From: 2-01-FULL-49-10 sp041652335
GTDB lineage: Bacteria > Patescibacteriota > Kazan-3B-28 > UBA10110
Direction: 5' to 3'
Assembly: GCA_041652335.1 (NCBI GenBank)
Contig: JBAZHL010000002.1
Span: forward strand, 1-42,666
DNA length: 42,666 bases
Below, in pieces: positions 22,350-31,198 of this stretch. Both the position numbers and the translations under genes were made by a program. The notes beneath the pieces were generated by a model. It made no database searches. It saw nothing but the letters and a program-made list of their open reading frames with translations, and was not told the origin of the DNA. Each line of letters opens with the position of its first letter. The first letter of the stretch is position 1.

Positions 22350-22482
22350 GAAAATAACACCCGCATCGGCGGGTGGTATTTTTATGTGTAGTAAACACCG
22401 GATGAGAAGTTTATACCCGCCTACCGGCAGGCAGGCTCGACCTATAAAATGTATATAGGAGGGTAAATCCGGTACGGTCCAC
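22331..22482 (+). repeat. tRNA-Ala 3'-tail duplication enclosing a mini-element
   Basis: The 17 nt 22331-22347 (T arm to the first CC of CCA) recur at 22466-22482, 135 nt downstream. The interval carries the terminator and then a core, 22401-22470, related to the one at 9443-9492. The first 19 nt match with one change (GATGAGA, A for G, then GTTTATACCCG), and the last 31 nt match with five changes, ending in GGGTAAATCC. A 20-nt insert (22420-22439) containing CTACCGGCAGGCAGG splits the core in this copy. No ORF is present. Confidence 0.8.
22358..22383 (+). terminator. Intrinsic terminator after tRNA-Ala
   Basis: Stem CACCCGC (22358-22364) with GCGGGTG (22369-22375), loop ATCG, then a T-rich tail (TATTTTT, 22377-22383). 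Confidence 0.75.
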
Positions 22483-22556
22483 TACGGGTAATTTCGATCC
22501 CGCCCTTGGTGGGGTTTATGTTAAAATTAAGCTACTGGACAGATAAAAAGTGACGC

Positions 22557-24926
22557 ATGAAAGTGGTGATCAAAAAATATAGCCACCAGAAGATAGAGCC
22601 CAAGTGGCAGAAGTTTTGGGCTACTCACCATATCTTTACAGCTGTTACGGATGATGAAAGGCCTAAGTACTATGCTTTGGATATGTTTGCCTACCCCTCG
22701 GGCGATGGTTTGCATACGGGTCATCCTCGGGGTTATACCGCTACTGATATATTGGCGCGGTACTATCGAATGCTGGGTTGTAACGTGATGAGACCGGTTG
22801 GCTGGGATGCCTTTGGCCTGCCAGCCGAGAACTATGCCATTAAGGTTGGCCAGCCGCCGGCCAAGTTGACTAAGGTTAATATTGCGAGATTTAGTAAGCA
22901 GGTTAAATCGTTAGGGTTTGCTTACGATTGGGATAGGGAGGTTAACACCTCTGATCCGGCCTACTATAAATGGACGCAGTGGATCTTCAAGGTTCTTTAC
23001 GATAACGGGTATGCCTATCAGAAAGAAGCCTACGCTAACTGGTGCCCCAAGGACCAAACCGTGTTGGCCAATGAGCAGGTGGAGAATGGGTGTTGTTATC
23101 GGTGCGGGGCTGAGGTGGAGCAAAAGAAATTAAAGCAGTGGTTTTTTAAGATCACTGATTTTGCCGATGAATTAGCCCAACATTCGGATAAGTTAGATTG
23201 GCCGGAATCGACCAAGATCGGACAAAGGAACTGGATCGGCAGGAGCGAGGGGGCTGCTCTACAATTCCAAATTAAAAATGAACCACCACAGATAGAGGTA
23301 TTTACCACCCGAGCCGATACTATCTTTGGGGCAACTTATTTAGTGTTGGCGCCTGAGCATTCGTTAGTCAAAAAAATAACTACTAAGTCCCAACGATCGG
23401 CGATAGAGGAGTACGTGGCTGCCACTAAAAAGAAGAGTTCGTTGGATCGAACGATGGCTAAGGATAAGACGGGCGTGTTTACCGGAAGTTTTGCTATTAA
23501 CCCTGCGACTAAGTCTGAGATCCCAATCTGGATCGCTGATTATGTACTGACCGACTATGGAACGGGCGCGATTATGGCGGTGCCGGCTCACGATGACCGA
23601 GATCATGCGTTTGCGGCCAAATATAAATTGCCGATCGTCGAAGTGATCGAATCTGACCAAAATGAGTTACCGTACCTTGGCCATGGCAAGTTGATTAACT
23701 CTGGCCAGTTTACTGGGCAATCATCAAAATCGGCGGGGGCGGATATGGCTGAAGCATTTGGAGGCAAGACGACCGTACAGTACAAGTTGCACGATTGGCT
23801 GATCTCACGTCAGCGTTATTGGGGAGCGCCGATTCCCATTATTCATTTGGCTGATGGCGGGGTAAGGTGTGTGGATGTTGAGGATCTGCCGGTGAAGTTG
23901 CCTACTGATGTTGATTTTAAGCCAACTGGCGAATCTCCATTAGCCCTCTCCAAAAAGTTTCAGGCGGGTGTGGCCAAAAAGTATGGCAAGGGAGCTCGTA
24001 GAGAGTTGGATACTATGGACACCTTCGTCTGTTCGTCGTGGTACTTTTTACGCTACTGTGATCCCCACAATAGCCGGGAGTTTGCTGGCCCGGAGGCGAT
24101 GAAGTATTGGATGCCGGTTGATCTATATATTGGTGGTGCCGAGCACACTAATGGCCATCTGCTTTATGCTCGATTTATTACCAAGGTGTTACATAAACTG
24201 GGCTACATCAATTTTGATGAACCGTTCTTGAAGCTGCGGCACCAGGGTCTAATTTTAGGGACGGACGGCGAAAAGATGAGTAAGTCCAAAGGTAATGTGG
24301 TCAACCCCGATGAGGTGGTCGAGGCTTTTGGGGCTGATGCTCTTAGGATGTATGAAATGTTTATGGGCCCGTTTGATCAATCGTTGCCGTGGAGTACAGC
24401 CGGGATTGAAGGGGTGCGTAGGTTCCTTAATCGAGTGTGGAGTCTAAAACCAATAGCGGTCGCCCCGGAAACCGATCGAGCGATCCATAAGCTAACCAAA
24501 AAAGTGACGGATGATATTGAGCAGATGAAATTTAATACGGTAGTGAGCTCGTGTATGGAATTTGTAAACTTGGCCATTGATCGGGGGATTACTAAATCAA
24601 CCTTAGAAACGTTGGTGATGCTGACGGCGCCCATGACCCCGCATATTGCCGAAGAGATTTATCACAAGCTGGGTCACGAACAGAGTATCTTTACCGCTGC
24701 TTGGCCCAAGTTTGACCCAGCGCTGTTGGTAGAGGATTTAGTTACTGTAGCTATTCAGGTTGATGGCAAGTTACGCGGGACACTATCGGTTGCCCCGATG
24801 GCCACTGAGGATGAAGTTAGGAATCTGGCGCTAAAATTGCCCGGGTTGGTTAGCTACGTAGAGGGTAAGCAGGTAGTAAAAAGCCACTATGTGCCGGGGC
24901 GGATTATCAATCTGATAGTTAAATAA
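22557..24926 (+). CDS. leuS: Leucyl-tRNA synthetase
   Basis: 789 residues, slightly short of the usual 800-870. The HIGH motif is HTGHPRG (53-59), followed by VMRPVGWDAFGLPAENYA. A zinc-type knot (NWCPKDQTVLANEQVENGCCYRCG) is seen near 160-185, and the CP1 editing domain has TRADTIFGATYLVLAPEH plus AVPAHDDRDHAFA. The KMSKS loop is GEKMSKSKGN (about 571-580). The anticodon-binding helix bundle and the short C-terminal domain are present. It charges tRNA-Leu and edits mischarged products. The next gene begins one base after the stop, so they share an mRNA. No clear Shine-Dalgarno or leader terminator was found. Confidence 0.96.
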   Translation: MKVVIKKYSHQKIEPKWQKFWATHHIFTAVTDDERPKYYALDMFAYPSGDGLHTGHPRGYTATDILARYYRMLGCNVMRPVGWDAFGLPAENYAIKVGQPPAKLTKVNIARFSKQVKSLGFAYDWDREVNTSDPAYYKWTQWIFKVLYDNGYAYQKEAYANWCPKDQTVLANEQVENGCCYRCGAEVEQKKLKQWFFKITDFADELAQHSDKLDWPESTKIGQRNWIGRSEGAALQFQIKNEPPQIEVFTTRADTIFGATYLVLAPEHSLVKKITTKSQRSAIEEYVAATKKKSSLDRTMAKDKTGVFTGSFAINPATKSEIPIWIADYVLTDYGTGAIMAVPAHDDRDHAFAAKYKLPIVEVIESDQNELPYLGHGKLINSGQFTGQSSKSAGADMAEAFGGKTTVQYKLHDWLISRQRYWGAPIPIIHLADGGVRCVDVEDLPVKLPTDVDFKPTGESPLALSKKFQAGVAKKYGKGARRELDTMDTFVCSSWYFLRYCDPHNSREFAGPEAMKYWMPVDLYIGGAEHTNGHLLYARFITKVLHKLGYINFDEPFLKLRHQGLILGTDGEKMSKSKGNVVNPDEVVEAFGADALRMYEMFMGPFDQSLPWSTAGIEGVRRFLNRVWSLKPIAVAPETDRAIHKLTKKVTDDIEQMKFNTVVSSCMEFVNLAIDRGITKSTLETLVMLTAPMTPHIAEEIYHKLGHEQSIFTAAWPKFDPALLVEDLVTVAIQVDGKLRGTLSVAPMATEDEVRNLALKLPGLVSYVEGKQVVKSHYVPGRIINLIVK

Positions 24927-24927
24927 T

Positions 24928-25560
24928 ATGGACGAGCAAGAGCCAACTAAGGCGATGGATCAGGAGGAGATCATCATCGAAAAAGAATGGGAGCGAATTG
25001 AGCGCCTATTAGCCATGAAGCATCATTTGGCCTATGCCATGGCGGTGATCGAAGCAGATAAACTATTTAGGGAGGTGCTGGGCATCGTTAGTTTTGGCGA
25101 GACGATGCATGAAGCGATCCAAAACGTATCTGGGCAGCTATCGAACCTTAAAGGGGTGTTAGAGTCGCACAAAGTTTATGAGGATATTGTCGAGGTGCCA
25201 GGATTTGTGATCGATCGGAAAACGGCTGAACAGGCCACAGCTGTTTATTTGCAAGCTATTTTGGATTTGATGGGACGTGACTTTGAGGCGCGCGGTTGGT
25301 GGCAGAAATTTATTAACGAATGGGTATATTTTGGCGAATCACATCCACAGATGTTGCGGGGTTTGCTGGTAGGGATTTTAGTATTTTTGGTGGGAGTCTG
25401 GTTTTTGGCGGATACCGCTCTGGGGCAGTGGTTGGTTGATCTGGCAGTTGGTTTTACTCATTTTGTTTTGAGTTGGGTGTGGTGGTTGATCCTGCTTTTG
25501 GTGATCACATTGGGGGTGGTGGCGGTCAGCTGGTTCTTCTTGGAACGTCGCCGGCGCTAA
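24928..25560 (+). CDS. Membrane protein of unknown function downstream of leuS
   Basis: 210 residues, no family recognised with confidence. Residues 1-140 are soluble and helical, including EEIIIEKEWERIERLLAMKHHLAYAMAVIEADKLFREVL, a pattern common to CPR proteins with a C-terminal membrane anchor. Two membrane segments follow at about 145-168 and 178-203, ending in a positive tail (FFLERRRR), which suggests both ends are cytoplasmic. It is separated from leuS by one base. Its stop codon lies in the 10-bp stem of the hairpin at 25557-25593. Confidence 0.7.
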   Translation: MDEQEPTKAMDQEEIIIEKEWERIERLLAMKHHLAYAMAVIEADKLFREVLGIVSFGETMHEAIQNVSGQLSNLKGVLESHKVYEDIVEVPGFVIDRKTAEQATAVYLQAILDLMGRDFEARGWWQKFINEWVYFGESHPQMLRGLLVGILVFLVGVWFLADTALGQWLVDLAVGFTHFVLSWVWWLILLLVITLGVVAVSWFFLERRRR

Positions 25561-25593
25561 AAAGCATCTGTTACAATAGAGAGTGCTTTTTAG
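25557..25593 (+). terminator. Hairpin terminator with an extended -10 box in its loop
   Basis: Ten perfect pairs CTAAAAAGCA (25557-25566) with TGCTTTTTAG (25584-25593), holding the stop codon of the preceding gene. The 17-nt loop contains TGTTACAAT (25569-25577), an extended -10 box, with expected start near 25584, 19 nt before dnaE. The tail after the stem is only TTTT plus C, so termination may be partial. The segment may both end the leuS transcript and start dnaE. Confidence 0.55.
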
Positions 25594-25602
25594 GTTTTCA
25601 AT

Positions 25603-28600
25603 ATGGGTGAAAAAGGGCAATTTGTTCATCTGCACGTTCATAGCCATTACAGCTTGCTGGATGGTTTAAGTAAGGTTCCGGACTTGATCGCCAAGGCCAA
25701 AGAGCAGGGTAGCAGCGCGTTGGCTTTGACCGATCACGGGGTGATGTATGGCACGATTGAATTCTACGAAGGCTGCCTTAAGGCGGGGATAAAACCGATA
25801 ATTGGTTGTGAGGTTTATATCGTACGGGGTAGCCTGACCGACAAGGTACCAACCGCTACCGGTAAAAAAGATTATTTTCACCTGACACTTCTGGCCTACA
25901 ACTACGCCGGTTATCTTAACCTGATGAAGATCAGCACTAAGGCGCACGTTGATGGTTACTACTATCGTCCACGGATCGATTATGATTTTTTGGAGCAACA
26001 TGCCGAAGGTTTGGTGGCTATGTCCGGGTGTCTCAGGGGCGAACTGCCGTCCTCGATCTTGATGGGAGATGAAAAGCGGGTCGAAGAGCTGTTGGCCTGG
26101 CATCAGCGAGTTTTCCCTAATAACTATTACTTAGAGCTACAACATCATCCCCATCTGCCCAATCAGCAGAAGGTGAATGAAAGATTAAAAGAGATCGCTC
26201 GTGAGCGCAGTTTGCCCTTAGTGGCGACCTGCGATTCTCACTATCTCTGTGCTGATGATTCGGAGGCTCAAGATGTTTTGCTGTGCGTGCAGACTGGAGC
26301 TAAGGTTACCGACGAAAAGCGTTTTAGCATGCGAGGGGAGATCTTTGACCTGACCGATCCGAAGGAATTGGCGGATGCCTTTAGCGATGTGCCGGAGGCT
26401 CTTAGTAATACCCAGAAGATTGCCGATCAATGCGAAGTAAAGTTAGAGTTAGGCAAGATCATCTTGCCCTGCTTTGATCTGCCGGAGGGAGAGACGCCCC
26501 AGAGCCGATTATTAGATATGGTGGCTAATGGCACCCGGTGGCGGTTTGGCGACAACCCGTCGGAAGAGGTAAAGCAACGGTTGGAATACGAACTATCGAT
26601 TATCCATCAGATGAAGTACGAGTCGTATTTTTTGGTAGTCTCAGATTTTATTAATTGGTCCAAAGAGCGGGGGATAATGATCGGGCCGGGGCGGGGAAGC
26701 GGGGCGGCCAGCATGGTCTCGTATGTATTAAACATTACCGATCTCAACCCGTTAGAATACGATCTGATCTTCGAGAGATTCTTAAACCCCGAACGGATAT
26801 CGATGCCAGATTTTGATATTGATTTTGCTGATGATCGGAGAGGTGAGGCGATCGAGTATGTAGTTAATAAATACGGCAAGGAGCGGGTGGCTCAGATCGT
26901 TACCTTCGGAACGATGGCGGCCAGGGCGGCTATTCGAGATACGGGTAGAGCCTTAGGTTTTAGTTATTCTGAAGTAGATCGGATCGCCAAGCTGATCCCA
27001 TTTGGGGTGGATTTAGATGAGGCGATGAAGAATGTGGATGAGCTGAGGGGGCTCTACGATGGTGACGCCAAGATTAAAGGCTTAGTTGATTTGGCGCGCA
27101 AGTTAGAGGGGGTGGTGCGGCATACCTCGGTTCACGCAGCTGGGGTAGTGATCGCTGATCAGGATCTGGTTAACTATGCCCCTTTGCAGACAGCCAGTAA
27201 GGGGGATATCTCTTTGGTCACCCAGTATTCAATGTCGCCAATCGAAAAACTGGGCTTACTAAAGATCGACTTTTTGGGGCTTAAGAACCTCACGATTATT
27301 AAAAATACTCTTCGGATCATCAGAAAAACTCGCGAGATCGATATTGATATCTCCAAGTTACCACTGGATGATAAGCCGACGTATCAGCTACTGAGCAAAG
27401 GTCTGACGACGGGAGTGTTCCAGTTGGAAAGCGATGGGATGAAGCGAAATCTCCAGACGTTAAAGCCGACGGTGTTCTCCGACATCATCGCTATGGTGGC
27501 GTTATATCGACCGGGTCCGATCGAACTGATCCCTGATTTTATTGATCGCAAACATGGCAAAAAGAAGATCGAATATCTTCATCCTAAGTTGGAGCCGATC
27601 CTAAAAGAAACTTATGGCATTGCCGTTTATCAAGAACAGGTGTTAAGGATCGCTCGCGATCTCTGTGGCTTTACTATGGGGGAGGCGGATGTTTTGCGGA
27701 AGGCCATTGGTAAAAAGAATGAAGCGCTGCTGTTAGAGCAGAGGCGAAAGTTTGTCGATGGTGGTCTGGCTAACGGAGTGGGACAGAAGGTGGCTGAGCG
27801 CTTATTTGAATTCGTAGAGCCGTTTGCCAGATATGGGTTTAACAAGGCGCACGCCAGTTGCTACGCCATGATCGCGTACCAAACGGCTTATTTAAAAGCG
27901 CACTACCCTAACGAATTTTTAGCAGCGCTAATGACATCCGACCAGGGTGATTTAGATAAGGTGGCTAAAAATATCGCCGAGGCGGAACGGATGGGTATTA
28001 AAGTGTTGCCGCCATCGGTCAATGAGAGCTTTACCGATTTTGCGGTGGTTAAAGAGAGTGGCAATATCCGGTTTGGTTTGAACGTTATCAAAAATGTTGG
28101 GCGTAAGGTCTCGGATCTAATAGTCGAGGAACGCAAAGAACGAGGTGTTTATAGTAGTTTGGGAGATTTCTTAAACCGGGTGCCCAAGGACGCACTGAAT
28201 AAAAAAACATTAGAATCGTTAGCCAAGGCGGGAGCGTTGGAGGAATTTGGCGATCGACGAGAATTATTGGAGAACGTTGAGGGGATGGTAGAGTTTGTAG
28301 CCAGGCTGCATCGCACTGACAACACTAATCAATTAGGGATCTTTGGCGAGAGTGTGATGTCAGCTCCAACGTGGCAATTAAAGCCTGGACAACTATCAAC
28401 CGAAAAAGAACGCTTAGCTTGGGAGAAGGAGTTGTTGGGGACCTTTGTCTCCAAACACCCGTTAAAGGAGATTGGACCACAGCTGGCTGGGTTGGTAACC
28501 CCGATTGATACATTGCACGAAAGTAGCGATGGCAAGAAGGTTAAGTTGGGAGGAATTATTGCCTCGGTGCAGAAGGTTAAGACCAAAACCAACGACGAAA

Positions 28601-29124
28601 TGATGTTTATGCGGCTGGAGGATCTGACTGGTAGTTTAGAGGTAATTATTTTTCCTAAGATACTCCAAGCTTCACGAGATTTACTAACCACCGATCGAGT
28701 GGTGGTGATCGAGGGCAAGGTAAACGTAAAAGATCGAGTAAGTGATGAAGACGGGGAGATCGTGATCCGAAGCGAGGCTAAGATCGTGGCTGAAACTATT
28801 AAGGAGGTCACCGAACTATCCTTGGCCGAATTAAAACGTAACCAGGTGGTTTACCCAACTCACAGCGTGCCGGTTCCCATAGCTTTGCCGGTGTCCGATG
28901 GTGGCTTTAGGTACCAGGCTGGTAATTTGGTGGTGAGATTGCCCAAAGAGTTTGGAGCCGAAAAATTAAAATCGCTAAAGCAATTGCTAGAGCAACATCC
29001 GGGCGAGGTGGGGGTGGAGATAGAGGTGTTTGCCAAAAATATCTGGCAACGGCTAAAGACCACCACTAAGGTCTCTCAGACCAAGGATTTAGAGCGAGAC
29101 CTAATTAGAGCTCTCGCTAACTAA
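25603..29124 (+). CDS. dnaE: DNA polymerase III alpha subunit
   Basis: 1173 residues, the DnaE class. The N-terminal PHP domain begins with VHLHVHSHYSLLDG (8-21) and has LALTDHGVMYG. The catalytic palm shows GRGSGAASMVSYVL, then PDFDIDFADDRR (about 401-412) carrying two of the metal-binding aspartates. The fingers/beta-binding region has FGFN-type FNKAHASCYAMIAYQTAYLKAHYP. A C-terminal OB domain (VKLGGIIASVQKVKTK..FMRLEDLTGSLEVIIF) is present around 980-1040. It is the replicative polymerase. The gene has its own possible promoter in the preceding hairpin. It lacks an N-terminal exonuclease domain, so it is not PolC. Confidence 0.97.
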   Translation: MGEKGQFVHLHVHSHYSLLDGLSKVPDLIAKAKEQGSSALALTDHGVMYGTIEFYEGCLKAGIKPIIGCEVYIVRGSLTDKVPTATGKKDYFHLTLLAYNYAGYLNLMKISTKAHVDGYYYRPRIDYDFLEQHAEGLVAMSGCLRGELPSSILMGDEKRVEELLAWHQRVFPNNYYLELQHHPHLPNQQKVNERLKEIARERSLPLVATCDSHYLCADDSEAQDVLLCVQTGAKVTDEKRFSMRGEIFDLTDPKELADAFSDVPEALSNTQKIADQCEVKLELGKIILPCFDLPEGETPQSRLLDMVANGTRWRFGDNPSEEVKQRLEYELSIIHQMKYESYFLVVSDFINWSKERGIMIGPGRGSGAASMVSYVLNITDLNPLEYDLIFERFLNPERISMPDFDIDFADDRRGEAIEYVVNKYGKERVAQIVTFGTMAARAAIRDTGRALGFSYSEVDRIAKLIPFGVDLDEAMKNVDELRGLYDGDAKIKGLVDLARKLEGVVRHTSVHAAGVVIADQDLVNYAPLQTASKGDISLVTQYSMSPIEKLGLLKIDFLGLKNLTIIKNTLRIIRKTREIDIDISKLPLDDKPTYQLLSKGLTTGVFQLESDGMKRNLQTLKPTVFSDIIAMVALYRPGPIELIPDFIDRKHGKKKIEYLHPKLEPILKETYGIAVYQEQVLRIARDLCGFTMGEADVLRKAIGKKNEALLLEQRRKFVDGGLANGVGQKVAERLFEFVEPFARYGFNKAHASCYAMIAYQTAYLKAHYPNEFLAALMTSDQGDLDKVAKNIAEAERMGIKVLPPSVNESFTDFAVVKESGNIRFGLNVIKNVGRKVSDLIVEERKERGVYSSLGDFLNRVPKDALNKKTLESLAKAGALEEFGDRRELLENVEGMVEFVARLHRTDNTNQLGIFGESVMSAPTWQLKPGQLSTEKERLAWEKELLGTFVSKHPLKEIGPQLAGLVTPIDTLHESSDGKKVKLGGIIASVQKVKTKTNDEMMFMRLEDLTGSLEVIIFPKILQASRDLLTTDRVVVIEGKVNVKDRVSDEDGEIVIRSEAKIVAETIKEVTELSLAELKRNQVVYPTHSVPVPIALPVSDGGFRYQAGNLVVRLPKEFGAEKLKSLKQLLEQHPGEVGVEIEVFAKNIWQRLKTTTKVSQTKDLERDLIRALAN

Positions 29125-29172
29125 AACTTAGCTCATTGAAATTTAGTGTGAGCGCCAAAGGAGGTGATAAGC

Positions 29173-31131
29173 ATGTGGCGCGTTTTATGGTTGGTATTAA
29201 TGATTGGCTTAACCAGTTGTCCTGGCGGCCAATCAATCGTAACTAACCCAGGCACTGGGCGACTGGTGCGCTGGTCAGATCAGACGGCAGATTCGCCGTA
29301 CAAGCTGGTGTTGCTTCCGGGTTGTGTTAATACCAATGACCCCAATGGGCTGAACCTGCGTGAGATGGAGGACTATTTTGATCAACTGATCAAAAACTTT
29401 GGGCCATTGGGGATAGAGCTGTTAGGTGAACCGATTTTCGATCGGGTAGAGTTGTGGTTTTACGGCTACTACCCAACTCAGCCAATCGATAAGATCGCTC
29501 AGGACGCAGTGGCAGCGATCAAAGATAATCGCAACTTCGACAACAGCTGCATAGCAATAGTTGGGCACAGCGAAGGTGGTGTGGTGGTCTGGTTGATCGA
29601 TCAACGATATCAAGTGATGGCGGGTGGTATCCCATTGGGGGCACCGATCCTGTCCACCCCCGTGGCGGATAAATCAGTTCGGGATGCGGCGGTAAAAAGA
29701 TCGTTTCTGCTGGCCGATGCTAAGTTGATATCGGCGTTTGACCAACTGGCTATAGGCACGGAACAGTTGCGGCAGAGCTATTTAGAGACCGGTCAACCCA
29801 AAACCCGGCTAATGTTTTTTGCTGGTAGGGTTAAGGCTCCGCCAGCCACGTTCTGGCAGCGGAATCTAACCTTACTCAACGCGTTAGCGGCGTCAGGAGA
29901 CAATTTTTTTGGCGGCGCGCGCAGTAATCGTGATTTCTCTAAATTGGGGGCGATGATCATCGCCAATTCCGATTGGGGAAATAGCGAAAAGTTAGATGAC
30001 CTAAGTGATGGGTTAGTGCCAGAGTCGTCATCTACCTTGAGTGGGCAGGAGCCCTATAGTGTTTGGCCGGAGTATGACCATTGGGATCTAATCTCGGGCA
30101 AAGGCGACCTGTCGCTTCATCGTGAGATGCTGAGGTGGCTGATCAAGGTTTGGGGTCTGCGGCGAGTCTGGATCGACGCGGATCTGCCGGAGACGCCGGA
30201 TATCATCGAGCTGCCAACTGATGTGAATGATAGTATGGTTTGGGCGCGGCTGGCTTATATCAACGCGGATGGCCAGTTGACCCTGACCGATGAGAGCTGG
30301 GAGAGGTTGTATACGCTACCGGTGGCGGGGGTCCATGGCCACCCGCAGTTTGATGATACTGGCGGGAGTCTGGTGTTCGACGTTGATGATAATGGCACCA
30401 GCAATATCTATGTTATTTCAGGATCATCAGCGCGGCAGATCAGCTTTGATGGGCGAAGCCGCTGTCCGACCTGGTCGCCGAACGAACAGTGGTTGGCCTA
30501 TCAGAGTGCAGGTAACTTGGTGATCCACCAGTTGAACAAGGGCGAGCGATACGTGGTAGCCAGCCAGATCGATCAGCTGATTGGCGCTCCGGTTTGGACG
30601 GTTAGCAGACTCCAGGGTCGACTCTACTTTGTTAGTGAGACCCGCGAGTTGCGGTGGGTGAGCCCGCGCGAACGAGGAGCATCATCGACCACTTTGATCC
30701 AATCAGATTGTGGACGGCCGTTGATGGGACGAGGACCCGCTAATCTCAGTGGGCTGGTAGTTATCAGCGACAGCGGATCGACCGATGGAGTAACTCATCA
30801 ACGAGTTACGATAGTAACCGGAGCTCTAACTAATTATTTCTCCGCAGACATCAGTTATGTGCCGGATGAGTGGAACGTCGATTACGATTATGCTGCTGGC
30901 CGGATTACATTGTGGCTGGACAGACCGTTCAGTTTTACCGAGGCCGTCTACGATGTTACATATAACCATCTCTACCTGGTGGGCGAGTGGGACGGCGTCT
31001 GTGGTATCTATCTGCTGGATATCCAGGCGTTCTTGGATTGGGATAGGCCGAAGTCGGAGCTGAAGTTGTCTGAGTTTTTCTCGCTAAGGTGCAAGGGTGC
31101 TGCACAGTTAGCGATCAGGCCGTCCCCCTAA
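29173..31131 (+). CDS. Lipoprotein with alpha/beta-hydrolase domain fused to a beta-propeller-like domain
   Basis: 652 residues from ATG 29173. That start is fixed by a full-length Shine-Dalgarno (AAAGGAGGTG, 29157-29166), 7 nt upstream; the earlier GTG at 29164 lies inside it. Signal with lipobox LTSC (Cys16) implies a membrane-anchored, outward-facing protein. Residues 35-310 look like an alpha/beta hydrolase of the lipase/PGAP1 type: KLVLLPGCVNTN, AIVGHSEGGVVVWL with nucleophile Ser133, LVPESSSTL and YDHWDLIS suggesting the acid and His. Residues about 350-640 have propeller-like strands (HPQFDDTGGSLVFDVDD, PTWSPNEQWLAYQSAG). Substrate unknown; lipid, polyester or peptide are all possible. 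Its stop codon lies in the terminator loop. Confidence 0.82.
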   Translation: MWRVLWLVLMIGLTSCPGGQSIVTNPGTGRLVRWSDQTADSPYKLVLLPGCVNTNDPNGLNLREMEDYFDQLIKNFGPLGIELLGEPIFDRVELWFYGYYPTQPIDKIAQDAVAAIKDNRNFDNSCIAIVGHSEGGVVVWLIDQRYQVMAGGIPLGAPILSTPVADKSVRDAAVKRSFLLADAKLISAFDQLAIGTEQLRQSYLETGQPKTRLMFFAGRVKAPPATFWQRNLTLLNALAASGDNFFGGARSNRDFSKLGAMIIANSDWGNSEKLDDLSDGLVPESSSTLSGQEPYSVWPEYDHWDLISGKGDLSLHREMLRWLIKVWGLRRVWIDADLPETPDIIELPTDVNDSMVWARLAYINADGQLTLTDESWERLYTLPVAGVHGHPQFDDTGGSLVFDVDDNGTSNIYVISGSSARQISFDGRSRCPTWSPNEQWLAYQSAGNLVIHQLNKGERYVVASQIDQLIGAPVWTVSRLQGRLYFVSETRELRWVSPRERGASSTTLIQSDCGRPLMGRGPANLSGLVVISDSGSTDGVTHQRVTIVTGALTNYFSADISYVPDEWNVDYDYAAGRITLWLDRPFSFTEAVYDVTYNHLYLVGEWDGVCGIYLLDIQAFLDWDRPKSELKLSEFFSLRCKGAAQLAIRPSP

Positions 31132-31146
31132 GGGACGGTCTTTTTT
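31119..31146 (+). terminator. Intrinsic terminator overlapping the stop codon
   Basis: Stem CCGTCCC (31120-31126) with GGGACGG (31132-31138), extended by a G-T pair, loop CCTAA containing the TAA stop, then six T (31141-31146). It insulates the rplS operon. Confidence 0.88.
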
Positions 31147-31151
31147 GCCCC

Positions 31152-31180
31152 TTGCCACCCAAAACCCTTTCTGTTAACAT
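31152..31180 (+). promoter_or_regulatory. Promoter of the rplS-rnhB-yraN operon
   Basis: TTGCCA (31152-31157), 17-nt spacer, TGT-TAACAT extended -10 (31172-31180). Start expected near 31187, giving a leader of about 12 nt before rplS. Confidence 0.6.
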
Positions 31181-31198
31181 AGCGGGGTATATAAACCT

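Noticed and set aside
28329..28811. A 160-codon minus-strand frame inside dnaE
   Set aside because: Shadow of a well-conserved DnaE region; low-complexity Ser/Thr composition and no start context.
29164..29172. GTG start for the hydrolase-propeller gene
   Set aside because: The GTG is part of the Shine-Dalgarno itself; ATG 29173 has ideal spacing.
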